Shown: positions 44,640-56,577 of the stretch, one piece after another
Layout of the letters: each line of letters starts with the position of its first letter
How positions within the stretch are numbered: the stretch's first letter is position 1
Source: Cannabis sativa
Lineage: Eukaryota > Streptophyta > Magnoliopsida > Rosales > Cannabaceae
Assembly: GCF_029168945.1 (NCBI RefSeq)
Contig: NC_083602.1
Coordinates: 68,964,600-69,028,599 of the forward strand
Length of the DNA: 64,000 nucleotides
Reading direction: 5' to 3'
Program-made: the position numbers and the translations under genes
Notes under the pieces: model-generated
Seen by the model: the letters and a program-made list of their open reading frames with translations, nothing else
Told to the model about the DNA's origin: nothing
Database searches by the model: none

Positions 44640-45570
44640 TTAATACATTATAATTCCTTATCTGGAATCGTCTATCATCATCTACAAACAAGCTAGGTAG
44701 AGATTTTTCTTTTTTCATTTTTTCTTCATACAACAGATTCTTTCACTCAAAAAAATAATCTCCTTTCGCCGTCGTCGTCGTTGTCCTCTTGTTCTTCTTC
44801 AACCTCTTTTCTTTTTTTCTTCTTTGTAATTCTGAGATAACAGATTAAAGGAAGGTTGATCTGGGCGATCCCCCACAATGTAAGCTTCCATCTGATCTCA
44901 TTTTCAAATTGGATTTGAAAATACAGCTGAATTTCTGGATCAATGAAGCATCAGAATGAAAAAGCAGGAGGAAAATGTATGATCTTGTTTTTCTCTACTC
45001 CCATACTCTATTTTAATTAGAATTTTTATAGTTTTGGCTGAGCGTAATACTGAGGGATTTTTATCAATCTCTTTCCATTTCGTATTTCTCCAAAATTTTC
45101 TCTTGTTTTGATGTTAAGATGAAATCTAATTTGGGTTCTTATTCAATTTAATAAGAACTTAGTTTTTAAGTTTCCAGTCATTCATTTTCTGTATGACAGA
45201 GTTTAAATTTTTCTCTATAATGTGTTAATTTCCTGTTTATATTTCTAGTGTTTGTGTGGTTTTTTTCTTTTAGACTTAGTTTAGGGGACGTTTTACTTTA
45301 TTTATGTATGTTAGTGTAATTGGTTAAATGATTCTGATTGATCTAGTTTTACGATTGTAATGGAATTTGCTGCGGAAGGTGAAAGGTGGGAAGAGTTTAG
45401 TGCCACGGAAAGTGGGATTTCTGTGCCTTTTGTGGTTAAATTGTGCCTTTGTTAGGGTTTCTTTGTGCCATGTTAGGTGGCTTTACTGATATGAAAAGGG
45501 ATTTCTGTTTTAAGGTATTTTGATGTAATTTGTATCAAGTATCTATTACAATTAAGATTTTTGACCTTTT
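44640..45570 (+). other. Possible captured 5' end of a host gene
   Basis: A CT-rich leader with a GTCGTCGTCGTTGTCC run (44770-44785) is followed by GTAAGC (44880) and, after ATACAG, by ATGAAGCATCAG (from 44943) encoding only MKHQNEKAGGK before a GTATGA donor-like site (44977). T-rich intron-like DNA then continues to Copia D. The first 'intron' would be only 47 bases, shorter than usual. The gene is not recognised. It could be a fragment carried by the Helitron or a native truncated gene. Confidence 0.35.
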
Positions 45571-45823
45571 TGTTATAAATATTAATAATTATGTGGATGT
45601 CCAAATCTTTTATTTATTACCATGAATTGTAATCAACATTCCTCTTTTCCTTAGTTTCCCTTTTTCTTAGTTTCTTAATATCTCACTCTTGTATTTGTAT
45701 AAATAGGGGTTCACCCCATTGGAATAAACAACTCAGAAATTCTCATTCACTTTCTCTTTCTCTCTTCATCTTCTTCTTCTTTCTTCTCATCTATTTTATA
45801 TTATTTTATATTATTTCATAACA
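45571..45823 (+). mobile_element. Copia D, 5' LTR
   Basis: A 253-base LTR with TGTTATAAAT...CATAACA ends, TATA box at 45698-45705, preceded by CTTTT (45566-45570), the left half of a perfect target-site duplication. Confidence 0.95.
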
Positions 45824-45827
45824 CGTT

Positions 45828-45931
45828 ATCAGCACGAGTCTCTGCCCAAGCTTCAAGCACGAGTCTCTGCCCAAGCTTCAAGCACGAGTCTCTGCCCAAG
45901 CTTCAAGCATGAGTCTCTACCCAAGTCCCAA
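45828..45931 (+). repeat. Primer binding site and 4 x 25-base tandem repeat
   Basis: TTATCAGCACGAG, a Copia-type primer site, follows the LTR after a CG. Its GCACGAG part belongs to a 25-base unit repeated at 45832, 45857, 45882 and 45907 (last copy slightly changed). The repeat therefore duplicates half of the primer site three more times. Confidence 0.85.
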
Positions 45932-46214
45932 TGTAAGTATCTTGTTAAAGTTCTTGAATTGTTTCAAAGTCAAAATACACTAAATATATATTTATATATA
46001 TACTCCTCTGACTGAAACAATTTCAAGAATCATTTGGTTTCTTTTTTCTTTTTATCTATAAATCTATATATTATATATGTATGTATATATTTTTATATAT
46101 TTATTATTGATTTCATATATATATATAATGGTCTTATCATTCATAATATTTACAATATATGTGTGCCTATGATATGATAGAGAAAATCTATATAAATTAT
46201 ACATATATCAAGAA

Positions 46215-46420
46215 GATTATGTATCATCGATAAAATATTGCATATATCCTAAAGATTATGCATCATCGATAAAATATTGCATATATCCTAAAGATTATGC
46301 ATCATCGATAAAATATTGCATATATCCTGAAGATTATGCATCCTCGATAAAATATTGCATACATCCTGATGATTATGCGTCCTCAATAAAATCTTGCATA
46401 CATCCTGAAGATTATGCAAA
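46215..46420 (+). repeat. 39-base tandem repeat, five and a part copies
   Basis: Units beginning GATTATGCATCATCGATAAA start at 46215, 46254, 46293, 46332, 46371 and 46410, an exact 39-base period. Each junction forms a TGCATA/TATGCA stem. Confidence 0.9.
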
Positions 46421-49400
46421 CGTAATATTCATTATATAGTTGATGAATATATAATGAAAGAGATGAATACATATTTATATATATGTTCTTGTATTCTTTG
46501 AGGACAATGAAAAATAATCTAATATCGATATAGATTTTGACAAACATTTTCTGAAGTAAATGTTTTATATTTATCGAAGAAAAAAAAATGATTGTATTTA
46601 TGTGAATACAACTAAAGAATCATTAAAAATGATTATTATTGATGCAATTTTATAGTGGGTTTTGAATACCCAAAAAGAATGTTAAAAAAAATTGCATTGA
46701 AACATTAAAGTATAAGAATAACAATGAGCATGACTAATGTTATTTAAATACATGAGGCAGTATTTATTGTTCATCATTCCCTGCAGAGAATGATACGAAT
46801 TGAAGTCAATCACTTTTAAAGATTCCTCGTATTAGTCATGTTATTATACATTGTTATTACTTGCAATGTTGGAAATTATTGAATCTGACATATGTTAAAG
46901 ATTAAATTTTGCATACATCTTGGAGACTATGCAAAAATTGCATTCATATATTCTTTGAAATATCGTAAAAGAAATTGTTGAATAATTTCTCATATTTTTT
47001 ATGGATGAACAAGTAATAAATTTTTAAGAAATTTATAATAATGTTCTACTTGTTCAACGTCATTCCCCGAAGTGAATGTAATGATTTTAAATAATCAATG
47101 ACATTATTTACTACTCAAATATTTCCAGAAAAAGTGGAAACAACTAAAAGATGAGATACCACACATAATCAAAGTGCATGAAATTTATATATCATGTGTG
47201 GAATTTAATAATAGTGGTCGCGTACCTGTAGTACGGACATACTTATAATCAAGATAAAAGTATACTTGATTATTTAATAGAATGTGAATTGTACAAACTT
47301 ATTGTACATTTAGAATATTTAAATATCATTACCTAAAGAGAATGAATAGACATAAAATTCTATTTCAAAGAATATAGATTTCACATATATTGGCAATGCC
47401 AGAAGTAAATTAATATATACATATTTTATTATTTCTTGAAATCAATAGTTTCAAACTATTGTTGGTGCAGAATATGTGTATATATATAGTTACTATATAA
47501 TTTAGTTTGCATATTCCCAAAAGTGGATATATAATTTACTAATATTTGTTAGTGATCTAATATAATCAAAGTGATAAAGAATCACAAAATAATTATTTGA
47601 AAAGCTTCTTAAAGAAGTCTTACATACAATTGCTACTTAGAGTAGTAAAATATATTTGTATGTACCTAGATGTATAATTTTTATCTAGTTATGAAAGTAT
47701 AATAAGAAATAACTTATTATATGTACTGGTTGTACATTTAAATGTATAATATATCAAGTCATGATAATTAGACTGATGAATAGTCTATTAATAAATTAGA
47801 CGACTTGTTAAAAAGATACCAGGAAACATGAATGATATATTATGGTTATATCTATTTGACCATTATAACAACATGATGAAGTTGTCATGTACATTTTATA
47901 TTATACACATCATTGAATTGATGATAGTGATTCCTGAAGAAATATAAAGTTTGATAAACATAATAGTGACTCCTGAAGAGTGTATATGTTTTGGAGAATA
48001 ATATAATTATATTATTCGTGTATATAAAATGAAATTTGTAATGATTATGTTGTAATGAATTTACATTACCTTTTGAAAGTTTCATTGAAATACAAATTAT
48101 AGTGAACCTGAAGTTCATGAATTGAATTTTTTGACATGATCAATCATATGCAATAAATTGTCAAAGAATTTGACTAAATTTTGTTGAAGAACCAGAAGAT
48201 TCTTCTCATTGTTAATTTATAAGGCTCAAAAGAAGAATGTGCATATATTTGCACATAGAAAATATTTAAATTATATTTCTTTAACAGTCTTGAGCCATTA
48301 TTAGATTTTTATTGCATAGTTTCTTATCGATGTGATAAGATTATATGATCATGCATTTACAAAATGTGTAAATTTATGTATTTCTAATTATACACGTATG
48401 ACTCATTCTTAGAAATGAATTAAGTTCATAAGTATTGAACTTGAAACTGAAGTTATTGAACCTGAAGTTCAATGTCATATAATATATATGAGTTTAAATA
48501 GATATTGATTCATTGTGATATATTGAAATCCCTACAGGTGTATTAATATTATTAGATATCACAATTTCTTAAAATTCTCTCGATCAGGGGGAGAGAAGCA
48601 GTTGGGATCGATGATAATTTTTGAAAAATGATCCTTGCACAAAGTTATAAGAACGATATAGTTCAAAATGATATATACCAACTGCAAATCAATATTACTC
48701 AAAGTTGAGATAGAATGAGTTGAAAACGCCTGAAGCGTAAATGAACAATATAGAAATTATTAGTAAATGTTCATTTGATTTGCCCTGAAGTTGTTAAATC
48801 TAGAGGTACTCATGGAGATACCTTAATGTTATAAAGTATTAAAATGATAATCGTGATGAAAACGGTACTCGAAGAGACTCCCAAGAGAAGTTAGACATAA
48901 CACATTTAATCATAATTGAATCCCTAAAGTGATTCGTTATAGGTACCTATAAATGATAAACATATTTGAAAATATGTAATTTAAAGAGATCTCTATAAGT
49001 TATGTCAATATGGGAGAAAATTATCATTTATTGAAATTTTTGTCGACAATAAATATTGAATGTGTGCATATGCAATAAACTAACATGAGATAGCAAGGAT
49101 CATTGTATTAGATTTGTCGAGAATTATCGACATACATTTTGATTTTTGGCCAAAATATTATGACGCAATCCAGGCAAATTTACTCACATAAAGTGAAGTA
49201 AGACCTGTAGGGTGTGCAAATAAATATTTCTAATGAGAAATTTGCATATATGTATTTGTACATAATGAATTGTTGTACAAAGTTTGCATAGACATGAGAT
49301 TGATTGAAGTAAGGCTTAAATATTGAGAAAATATAATCATGATTTGATCATAGCCTGGAATATATTTTATGAGGATTTATAAGCGTCACATAAATGTTGC

Positions 49401-50149
49401 AACAAAAGGTTATTTATTTGGAGCTCCTAATATAGTGAGAATTTGAAATAAGCCTTATCTAAAAATTCTAGAAGAATTTAATACATGTCTTAAGTGATAT
49501 AAATTCAAAGTCGCGCGCACTATATGACAAAGATCTTTGTATGAAATAAAGACACGTAAGTAAATTATTATTTGAAAAATACCTATGGTTGTCTATGCAA
49601 TATAAATACGTAAATTATACGTTGTGATAGACTCTTTAAGAGTTTTTGATTAATTGAAGAACAAACTTTTATTTCTTTTGTATTTCGAGAAATATTAATG
49701 TATAAAGTTTGTTCATTAGTATTGAAGTCCTGAAGTACTTCATATGTATCAAGAATTATAGATATATGATCATTTGATATGGAAATTAAGATCATAAAAC
49801 AAGATGGAATAAATATATGGTCTTGGAGTACCATCATTGTCACAAATGAAAATTTGTAGTACCATTAATGTGTTATGTTCATATCTACTTGAAATTTTAA
49901 ATTTTCGTATGAACAAAGTTGTGTACACACATGAATGATACAATTAGTTGGATAAAGACTAATGTTCCACGAACCCCTCATCTATAATTTAGAAGTCCAT
50001 GCATACTCTGGAAGAGTTATAGAAAATATATGATCAAAGATTATATATGGTGATATTTTAAAAGTGATAACTATAATCTTATGAGATATATTATCACCAA
50101 AAGAATTATGGATCATATGTGCATGAGGGGGAGACATATTCATGTTGCA

Positions 50150-50770
50150 CTCTTTTTTCTTTAGTTCAGGTTTTGTCCCAATGGGTTTTCCTGGCAAGGT
50201 TTTTAACGAGGCAACTTGCAAATAATTATGAATATGAAATATATATTGTACTCTTTTCCCTAGCTCAGATTTTGTCCCACTGGGTTTTTCTGGCAAGATT
50301 TTTAACGAGGCAACTATAAATCATGTTAACATACTTGCATTTTATGAAGCAAGTAGAGAATGTGTGTGAGTGAGATCATTGACATAGCATATTCGGGAAA
50401 CATATGGATTGCACTCAATAAAGAAGTATCAACCCAAGCAATTCTCTATGGATAATACTGCTTGCATCGTTCAACTAAAAGGAGGTACATTGAAGGAGAT
50501 AGAGTTAGAACACATTTCACGAAATTCTTCTTTATACGCTTCAAGAAAATGCATATTGGTGTTCAACATCTTCAATCAAGTGTCAATCTTACAAACTTAT
50601 TCACAAAGTTATTACCAACATCAACATTTGAGAAGACGGCAGACAAGATCGAAATTCGTCGATTAGAAGATCTCCACAAATGCCTAAATGAGGGGGAGGG
50701 AGTTAGTTTACACTATACTCTTTTTCCTTTGACCAAGTTTTCAGCAAGATTTTTAATAAGGCAGCTATTA
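50150..50770 (+). repeat. Three degenerate copies of a TTTTGTCCCAATGGG-type unit
   Basis: TTTTGTCCCAATGGGTTTTC...TTTTTAACGAGGCAAC occurs at about 50165-50215 and 50266-50315, with a weaker copy at 50735-50766. Such units are common just before the 3' LTR of plant Copia elements. Confidence 0.75.
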
Positions 50771-50788
50771 TGGACATCCAAGGGGGAG

Positions 50789-51041
50789 TGTTATAAATAT
50801 TAATAATTATGTGGATGTCCAAATCTTTTATTTATTACCATGAATTGTAATCAACATTCCTCTTTTCCTTAGTTTCCCTTTTTCTTAGTTTCTTAATATC
50901 TCACTCTTGTATTTGTATAAATAGGGGTTCACCCCATTGGAATAAACAACTCAGAAATTCTCATTCACTTTGTCTTTCTCTCTTCATCTTCTTCTTCTTT
51001 CTTCTCATCTATTTTATATTATTTTATATTATTTCATAACA
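50789..51041 (+). mobile_element. Copia D, 3' LTR
   Basis: It is preceded by the polypurine tract AAGGGGGAG (50780-50788). It differs from the 5' LTR by one base (C/G in the TTTCTCTTTCTC segment) over 253. It is followed by CTTTT (51042-51046), completing the 5-bp duplication. TATA box at 50916-50923. Confidence 0.95.
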
Positions 51042-53117
51042 CTTTTAATTTTATTTTAATTTTGTGGTTTTGACTTTATCTAGTAGGATGATTTAATTAT
51101 ATTACTAAATTTCTGGGATTTCAATGGAATTAATTGGTAAGAATGAATTTATGAGGAAATTATATTAAGGCTTTAGTTGGAAAGATTTGTGGAATTTTAT
51201 TAAATCAGTTTAAATTTCATTATTAGTGATTTGAAGAAAGAAATTTAATTGGTTTTAAGAGAATTGGTAATTATGATTTTGGTAATAATGGATTCGATAG
51301 TTATGAATTGGTTTAAATATTTTGATTTTCAAGTTTAAAAGATCCCTAATATATTTATAGAGTGGTTTTTACAATTTAATTAGATTGGTGTCCAATTAGA
51401 TATTATATAATTATATGTTGGTATGTATTTATATTTATGGTAATAGCGTTAGAAGAGGTAGGTATTTTGTCAAGCTATTTGTGGAAAGTTTGACTTCTTT
51501 TAGAGTATGTTATTCTTTAATTTGGAATATCTGTGATATTAGTAGATTTTGAAAAGTGATTTAGAGATTAATTAGAATAAAATGTTATAGGAAAGTTTCT
51601 TCTTTGGTTTTAACTTAATGGAATCTGTTTTAATGGTATTGATTGAGTTGCAATTTTGGTACTAAATTATGTAATATACACTTTCTTACTATAATTAAGG
51701 CAATAAAATTTAGGAAATTTTAATTTTAATATTGAGAAAATTTTGGATTTGGAATGGCCATGTATGTGCTGAAGGTTGGATCTGTTTTGTTATGGTATAA
51801 GTGTGAGTTACTTGTAAGTTTATTGAAATAATTATTTATTAATTATATATTTAATTTAATTTATTACTATTTATTCATAACTTTTTTATTATCCCAAAAC
51901 TTAATTTATTTAATTAGTATATTTTAGTTGATCGTATAGGATTGTTTTATTAATTCTATTTTATATAAGGAAAAAATAATCAATTTATATTATATATATA
52001 TATTTTAAAAAAAAAAACCATTATTTTTAAGACCAAGCATGTGATAGAATTAAATGGTGGAGAAAATTTAGCTAAGTAATTACCTTTTATATTTTAATTT
52101 ATTAAAATTTGTACTCATTTCAAATGATTTTACATTAAATTATTCTTTTGTTATCAATTAGATTTTTTATATTTAGTAATTGACAGGTTGATTTGTGCGT
52201 CAATTATGTCTTTGTAATTGTAATTATTTCATTCACTTTTTTAAAATCTTAAATAATTTTAAGTCAATTTTATTATTTATATTTTATTATTTATTTCTTT
52301 TAAAATTCTTTATATTATTGACAGCCAATTAGCAATTTTAATTATAATAACAATAATTTAAGTATATAATTTTTTCTAAGTTTGGTTTTTACAAGTTTAT
52401 AGTTTTGAAAGGTGAATTTTTTTGTGATTTTTGGGTATTTATTTAGAACATTTACACAATTAATTATATTTGTAATTGATTTATTTATGTATATTTTTAT
52501 ATTAATTATTTTTCAATTTATTTATAAATCAATTAATAAATTTAGTTAATATTTTTTTACTTTAATTCATATGAATTTACATTAATTTTTTCTTATGTGC
52601 TTTTTATGGCTTGTTCCTATTTGTTTAGAGTAGTTTTGTGGTATGCTCAATTGGCAAGAGAAGTAATTTCTTTTGTACTCATGATTTCTACTTCAACGAC
52701 CTTTTCACTTTAAACAGCTTATTTTTTGGAGGGCCTACAAGAATAGGGAATTTACTCATAACTTTAATTTTATATATAATTTGTTGATTTTGATTTTCAA
52801 CAATTTATATTTAGGTGTTAGTATGTTGTTACTAGCCAAAGGGTAATACCTTTGGCTAGTTATTCTTAGTAATTTTATTGTTTTTTATTTTTTAGTATTG
52901 TTGAGCTAGTGATATGAGTTGCGTGCTATTTTCTTAGTTTGTATATTTATTTTTAATTTTTTATTTTGAAAATTGTCATTCTAATATAACTGTATTTTGG
53001 TTTGGTGTTGCATTATTTTTTAAGTTTCGCTAGCTCTAGAGAAAATTATTAATAATGGGAAGGTGTTTTTTCAATGTGATGTGGTGCTGTTCTGAAGACA
53101 TAGCTTGATTGTCTAAA
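51042..53117. other. AT-rich sequence, intron-like, no gene recognised
   Basis: The right continuation of the sequence that Copia D interrupted. T-rich DNA without coding potential; no terminus or RNA gene is seen. Confidence 0.45.
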
Positions 53118-53308
53118 TTTCCGGAGGCAGTTTTGTCCCAGGTGGTTCGGGATAAGAATTCTACAGCACATGGTTTGGCAAAGCATGCCCTTCGGTTAGA
53201 CGATGAGCTATCCTGGTTCGAGGAGGTGTCTCCGCCGATTGTGGATTGCTGCTTTGTTTAATCATGTGTGATTTTGATCACCGCGTCAAAAAAAAATAAA
53301 TAAATAAA
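53118..53308 (+). pseudogene. LINE 3' end with RNase H tail and poly-A
   Basis: FPEAVLSQVVRDKNSTAHGL, then AKHALRLDDELSWFEEV, resemble the last part of the plant LINE RNase H-like domain (RVT_3), ending at a stop near 53260. An A-rich tail with AAATAAATAAAT follows (53286-53308). Heavily 5' truncated; the start is not defined. Confidence 0.7.
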
Positions 53309-53460
53309 TAACAAAAGAAAGAATTATTTATTGTGTATGTATAATGTCTCACTTTATTTTATAAATAATGTGAGATTATTTGTAAAAGTAAAATTAGTGA
53401 CTAATCAACAGTAATAATAATTATTCTATTGCAACAAATAGAAAAATCAAAATTAAAGAA
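53309..53460. repeat. Sixth copy of the Helitron-field repeat
   Basis: TCTCACTTTATTTTATAAATAATGTGAG at 53346-53373 (given in two parts: TCTCACTTTATTTT and ATAAATAATGTGAG) matches the repeats at 42318-44005. Confidence 0.5.
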
Positions 53461-53577
53461 GGCTCCAAGATTCGCTCTGCTAGGGCTCTGTTTGGGCTCT
53501 GCTCCGGTTGGTCCCTGGACTCCTCCCTCGACTCCGAAGGGTTCCCGACGTGTCGAGTGGTGTTTCTCACCTTAGCA

Positions 53578-54728
53578 ATGGATGAATTGCTGTCGAAAAC
53601 TCACAAACTTCAAGTCTCGGATGAAGATGAGTGAGAAGTGGACATGAACCTGTCTCTTACGATTGCAAAATACAATTTGAGGGGATGATTGTGCACGAAC
53701 GTGGAGCACAACAGGGGATTTCTGAAAAAGGTCCTGGGAGGAATCTGGCAACTGAAAGAGGCGGAGTGGAACATAAAGATCGAAGAAAAATTTGACTCAG
53801 GTCTTTTCTTAACTTTTACCTTTGCTTCTGAGTCAATTCAGAGTAGAATCTTATCTAAAATGCCATGGTATTTATCTAACGGATTATTAATCTTGGGAAA
53901 AATGGAGAACTCGAATGAATCTTGGAAGCATGACTTGACCTGCTTTCCAATATGGGGTCGAGCGCTAGGGGTGCCAGTTGATTTCTTAACTTCAAAAAAC
54001 ACAGTGCGACTGGCGGCCATGGCTGGGGAGGTTATCACGGTTCATAACTTAGATGTCTCAAGAATGGTGGCGAATGGCTATTTCAGGTTCCAGGTCTGGA
54101 TGTCAATTAAAAAACCAGTATGTCCGGGATTTCCTCTCCCGTGTTCGGGGAAGAAGAAGTGGATTGCATTTAAGTATGATGAGTTGCCTTTCATGTGTTT
54201 CAAGTGTGGAAGAATCGGCCATAGTCTCAAATATTGTCACCAAGAACCAATCACAGTCACTGGGGATGATAATGTCACAGCTTCTGCATATGGGATATGG
54301 TTGAAAGTGGAGACTGACACTAGAGATGGATTTCAAGATAGAAGGTTGGGACAGGGGAACCACATTGCACAAGGGAACAGGGCGAATCAGGAGACTCTGG
54401 GATTGGCACAAGGAGTCAAAATCTCTAATTCCTTTGCTTCTTTAGATGAGACTACAACAAGTGTGGAGAACCAATTAATAGGAATTTCTTCCAAGACCGA
54501 ATCATTGAAACAAAATGTAGAAGTGGGACAAAGTTTAATGGCACAAGTTAGTAAAGAAGTTCCAGGAGGTATGGAAAATGAAGTGGATAAAAGAATCGGT
54601 GAGGATGGAGGGAGAGGGAAGAAAAGAATGGTGGAAGACCAAGGAATTTTGTGGCAAGGAAAGTTACAAAATACTATCAATCCTTCATCCTTAGAAACTC
54701 AGACACACAATCTCTACAACGTTCCAAT
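53578..54728 (+). pseudogene. LINE ORF1 (DUF4283 and CCHC knuckle), cut by Copia E
   Basis: The ATG at 53578 gives MDELLSKTHKLQVSDEDE and then TGA (53632-53634); a second TGA is at 53686-53688. Beyond it the same frame is open: a DUF4283-type RNA-binding N-domain (GFLKKVLGGIWQLKEAEW, then PIWGRALGVP), then the zinc knuckle CFKCGRIGHSLKYC (54196-54237, CX2CX4HX4C). The natural frame ends where the Copia E LTR begins at 54729; the following 20 codons are LTR sequence. A GC-richer leader begins about 53461. ORF2 is expected beyond the far end of Copia E, outside the window. Confidence 0.85.
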
Positions 54729-56577
54729 TGTTGGATATATTTTACCAGGATCTAGATTTACTAACAAGTATGTTTCATTAACATCCTAATATGAATTCTA
54801 GAACAATGAAATAAACACATATAAAGTTTAGTAAACCTTACATTGGGTGCAGCAAAATATAATGACTCCTTCCGTTCAGATCTCTAGCCCTTGATTCCTT
54901 TCTGTAGCAGAGCATAATCAAGATCTGAACCTGGATCTCTTTCTCTCCTTCTTTGATGCTGATTTTCCATAGTCTTACATACTATGATTGAGGTACCACT
55001 TGATGTGTGTGGGCACTACTCTATCACTCAAGGGAATTTCGAAACTTGAGAGAAGAAAAGATAGAGAAAGTGGCGTGTAGGCTTTTTCTGAAAGAAACAA
55101 ATGTGCAAAGTTATGAGTTTCCTGAAGCCAACACATTCTATTTATAGAATACCTTCTAGGTTTAGGTTAGAATTGTATGGCATTAAAATAATGAAAAAAT
55201 AAAATGGTAAAGGGCTTTGCATAGTGGGCGGCCAGAATAGGAAATTGGGCCTCACTTTGTAACTTTCCCATTTTGTTATTTTCATTCCCATTTTCTCAAA
55301 AATGCCAATTTTCCAATTTAACCATTTAAATGCCAATTCTAATTATTTAATAACTAAAAATAATTATTGAATAATATTGTCATTTAATATATTTATTAAT
55401 TTAGACATATAAAATATCTTAATTAATAAATAAATCTAGAATCTCTTTTCTTTACAATTTTGCCCTTGCTTAGTGAAAATTCATAAACTAGACATAGTCT
55501 AACTTTAGAATTATAATTGATTAATCAAAATCAATTAACTGAGTCTTACAAGCAGTATGGTCTCAACTAGTATGGGGACCATGGGTCTATATATCCGAGC
55601 TTCCAATAAGCAGATCAAGAATTTATATCTTAAATTCACTGACTTATTAATTCTTCGTTGAATCCACGCATAGAACTTAGAATTGCACTCTCAGTATATA
55701 GAACGCTCTATATGTTCCACGATATAGATACAACATTAGTTATCCATTGTTATAATCCTAATTTGATCAATGATCCTCTATATAGATGATCTACACTGTA
55801 AAGGGTTTGGATTACCGTAACACTCTATAATGTATTTTATCCTTAAAACACTTAACCCCGTATAAATGATATTATAGCTAAGTGAAATGAGTACTCCATC
55901 ATTTACTTTCGTTTGGTCAGGCTCGAAGGAAACCATCCTTTACTTTCTATTGGTCAGATAGAAGCTATAGATTCCATATTTATGTTAGCGCTCCCACTCA
56001 ATAGCACTATCCTGTTCCCAAAATGTACGTATCACCCTGACCCAAAAGTAGGCTTAACTAACAAATCAAAGAACATGTATAATACTCTTGAGATCGAACC
56101 TAAACATATCAGGATTAAGATCATTTGATCTAGGATCAACAGGTGATATTGAATTGAATAGATATTACTGTAAATTTAATATATCTAATCAAAGTTCAAT
56201 ATCGGCCCCTTCCGATGTATACTCCATACATCCGATACTGGTAAACTTTGCCAATGACCTGGAAAGGACATAACACTTATCCAAGGTGTAAGAATACCTA
56301 TCGCTGATTATCATGTCAGTCTAAATCCAGTGTTCTGACAAATCAGGGAATAAACTTTCGAACATATAATCAAGATTATATTCCACTGTGCTGACAACAC
56401 TATAATCATTAACAAATTCATATGTTCTGGACTTAAATAGAATTCATACATTATATGTATATATAATCATGAAATAAATCATGTGAACCATTCAACATAA
56501 AATGTTATTTCTGATCTTTATTAATTAGTAAATCTGATTATATTGAAATGAGTTTTATTTAGGGCATAAATCCAACA
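54729..56577 (-). mobile_element. Copia E, 3' LTR (minus strand)
   Basis: An LTR of 1849 bases related to family A (same terminal motif, same CT-rich leader part). Its outer side is CCAAT (54724-54728), the predicted duplication. About 20 differences are seen by eye from the ~1030 visible bases of the other LTR. Confidence 0.9.

Larger units (their letters stand above)
42040..44640 (-). repeat. Helitron-associated degenerate repeat field
   Basis: A ~60-base motif with ATTTATTTATAGTATATATG, ACTATACTTTCTAAACAATG and TGAGATTTT recurs at about 42318, 42541, 43686, 43945 and (weaker) 44436, with spacing near 225-260 bases. A further copy is at 53324-53385, beyond Copia D. No Rep/helicase coding sequence is visible, so any Helitron here is non-autonomous. 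Confidence 0.55.
45932..50778 (+). mobile_element. Copia D interior, no intact coding sequence
   Basis: About 4.9 kb, very AT-rich, with no ORF beyond ~110 codons. The only clear pol relic is the RNase H/C-terminal end at 50435-50690 (DNTACIVQLKGG in one frame, RRYIEGDRVR and LPTSTFEK in another). The middle holds many short hairpins with a common CCTGAAGT-like loop. With LTRs this similar, the copy must have moved with proteins supplied by another element; it is a LARD-like non-autonomous element. Confidence 0.75.

Noticed and set aside
45832..46420. CRISPR-like repeats
   Set aside because: The repeats are head-to-tail without unique spacers and lie inside a plant LTR element.
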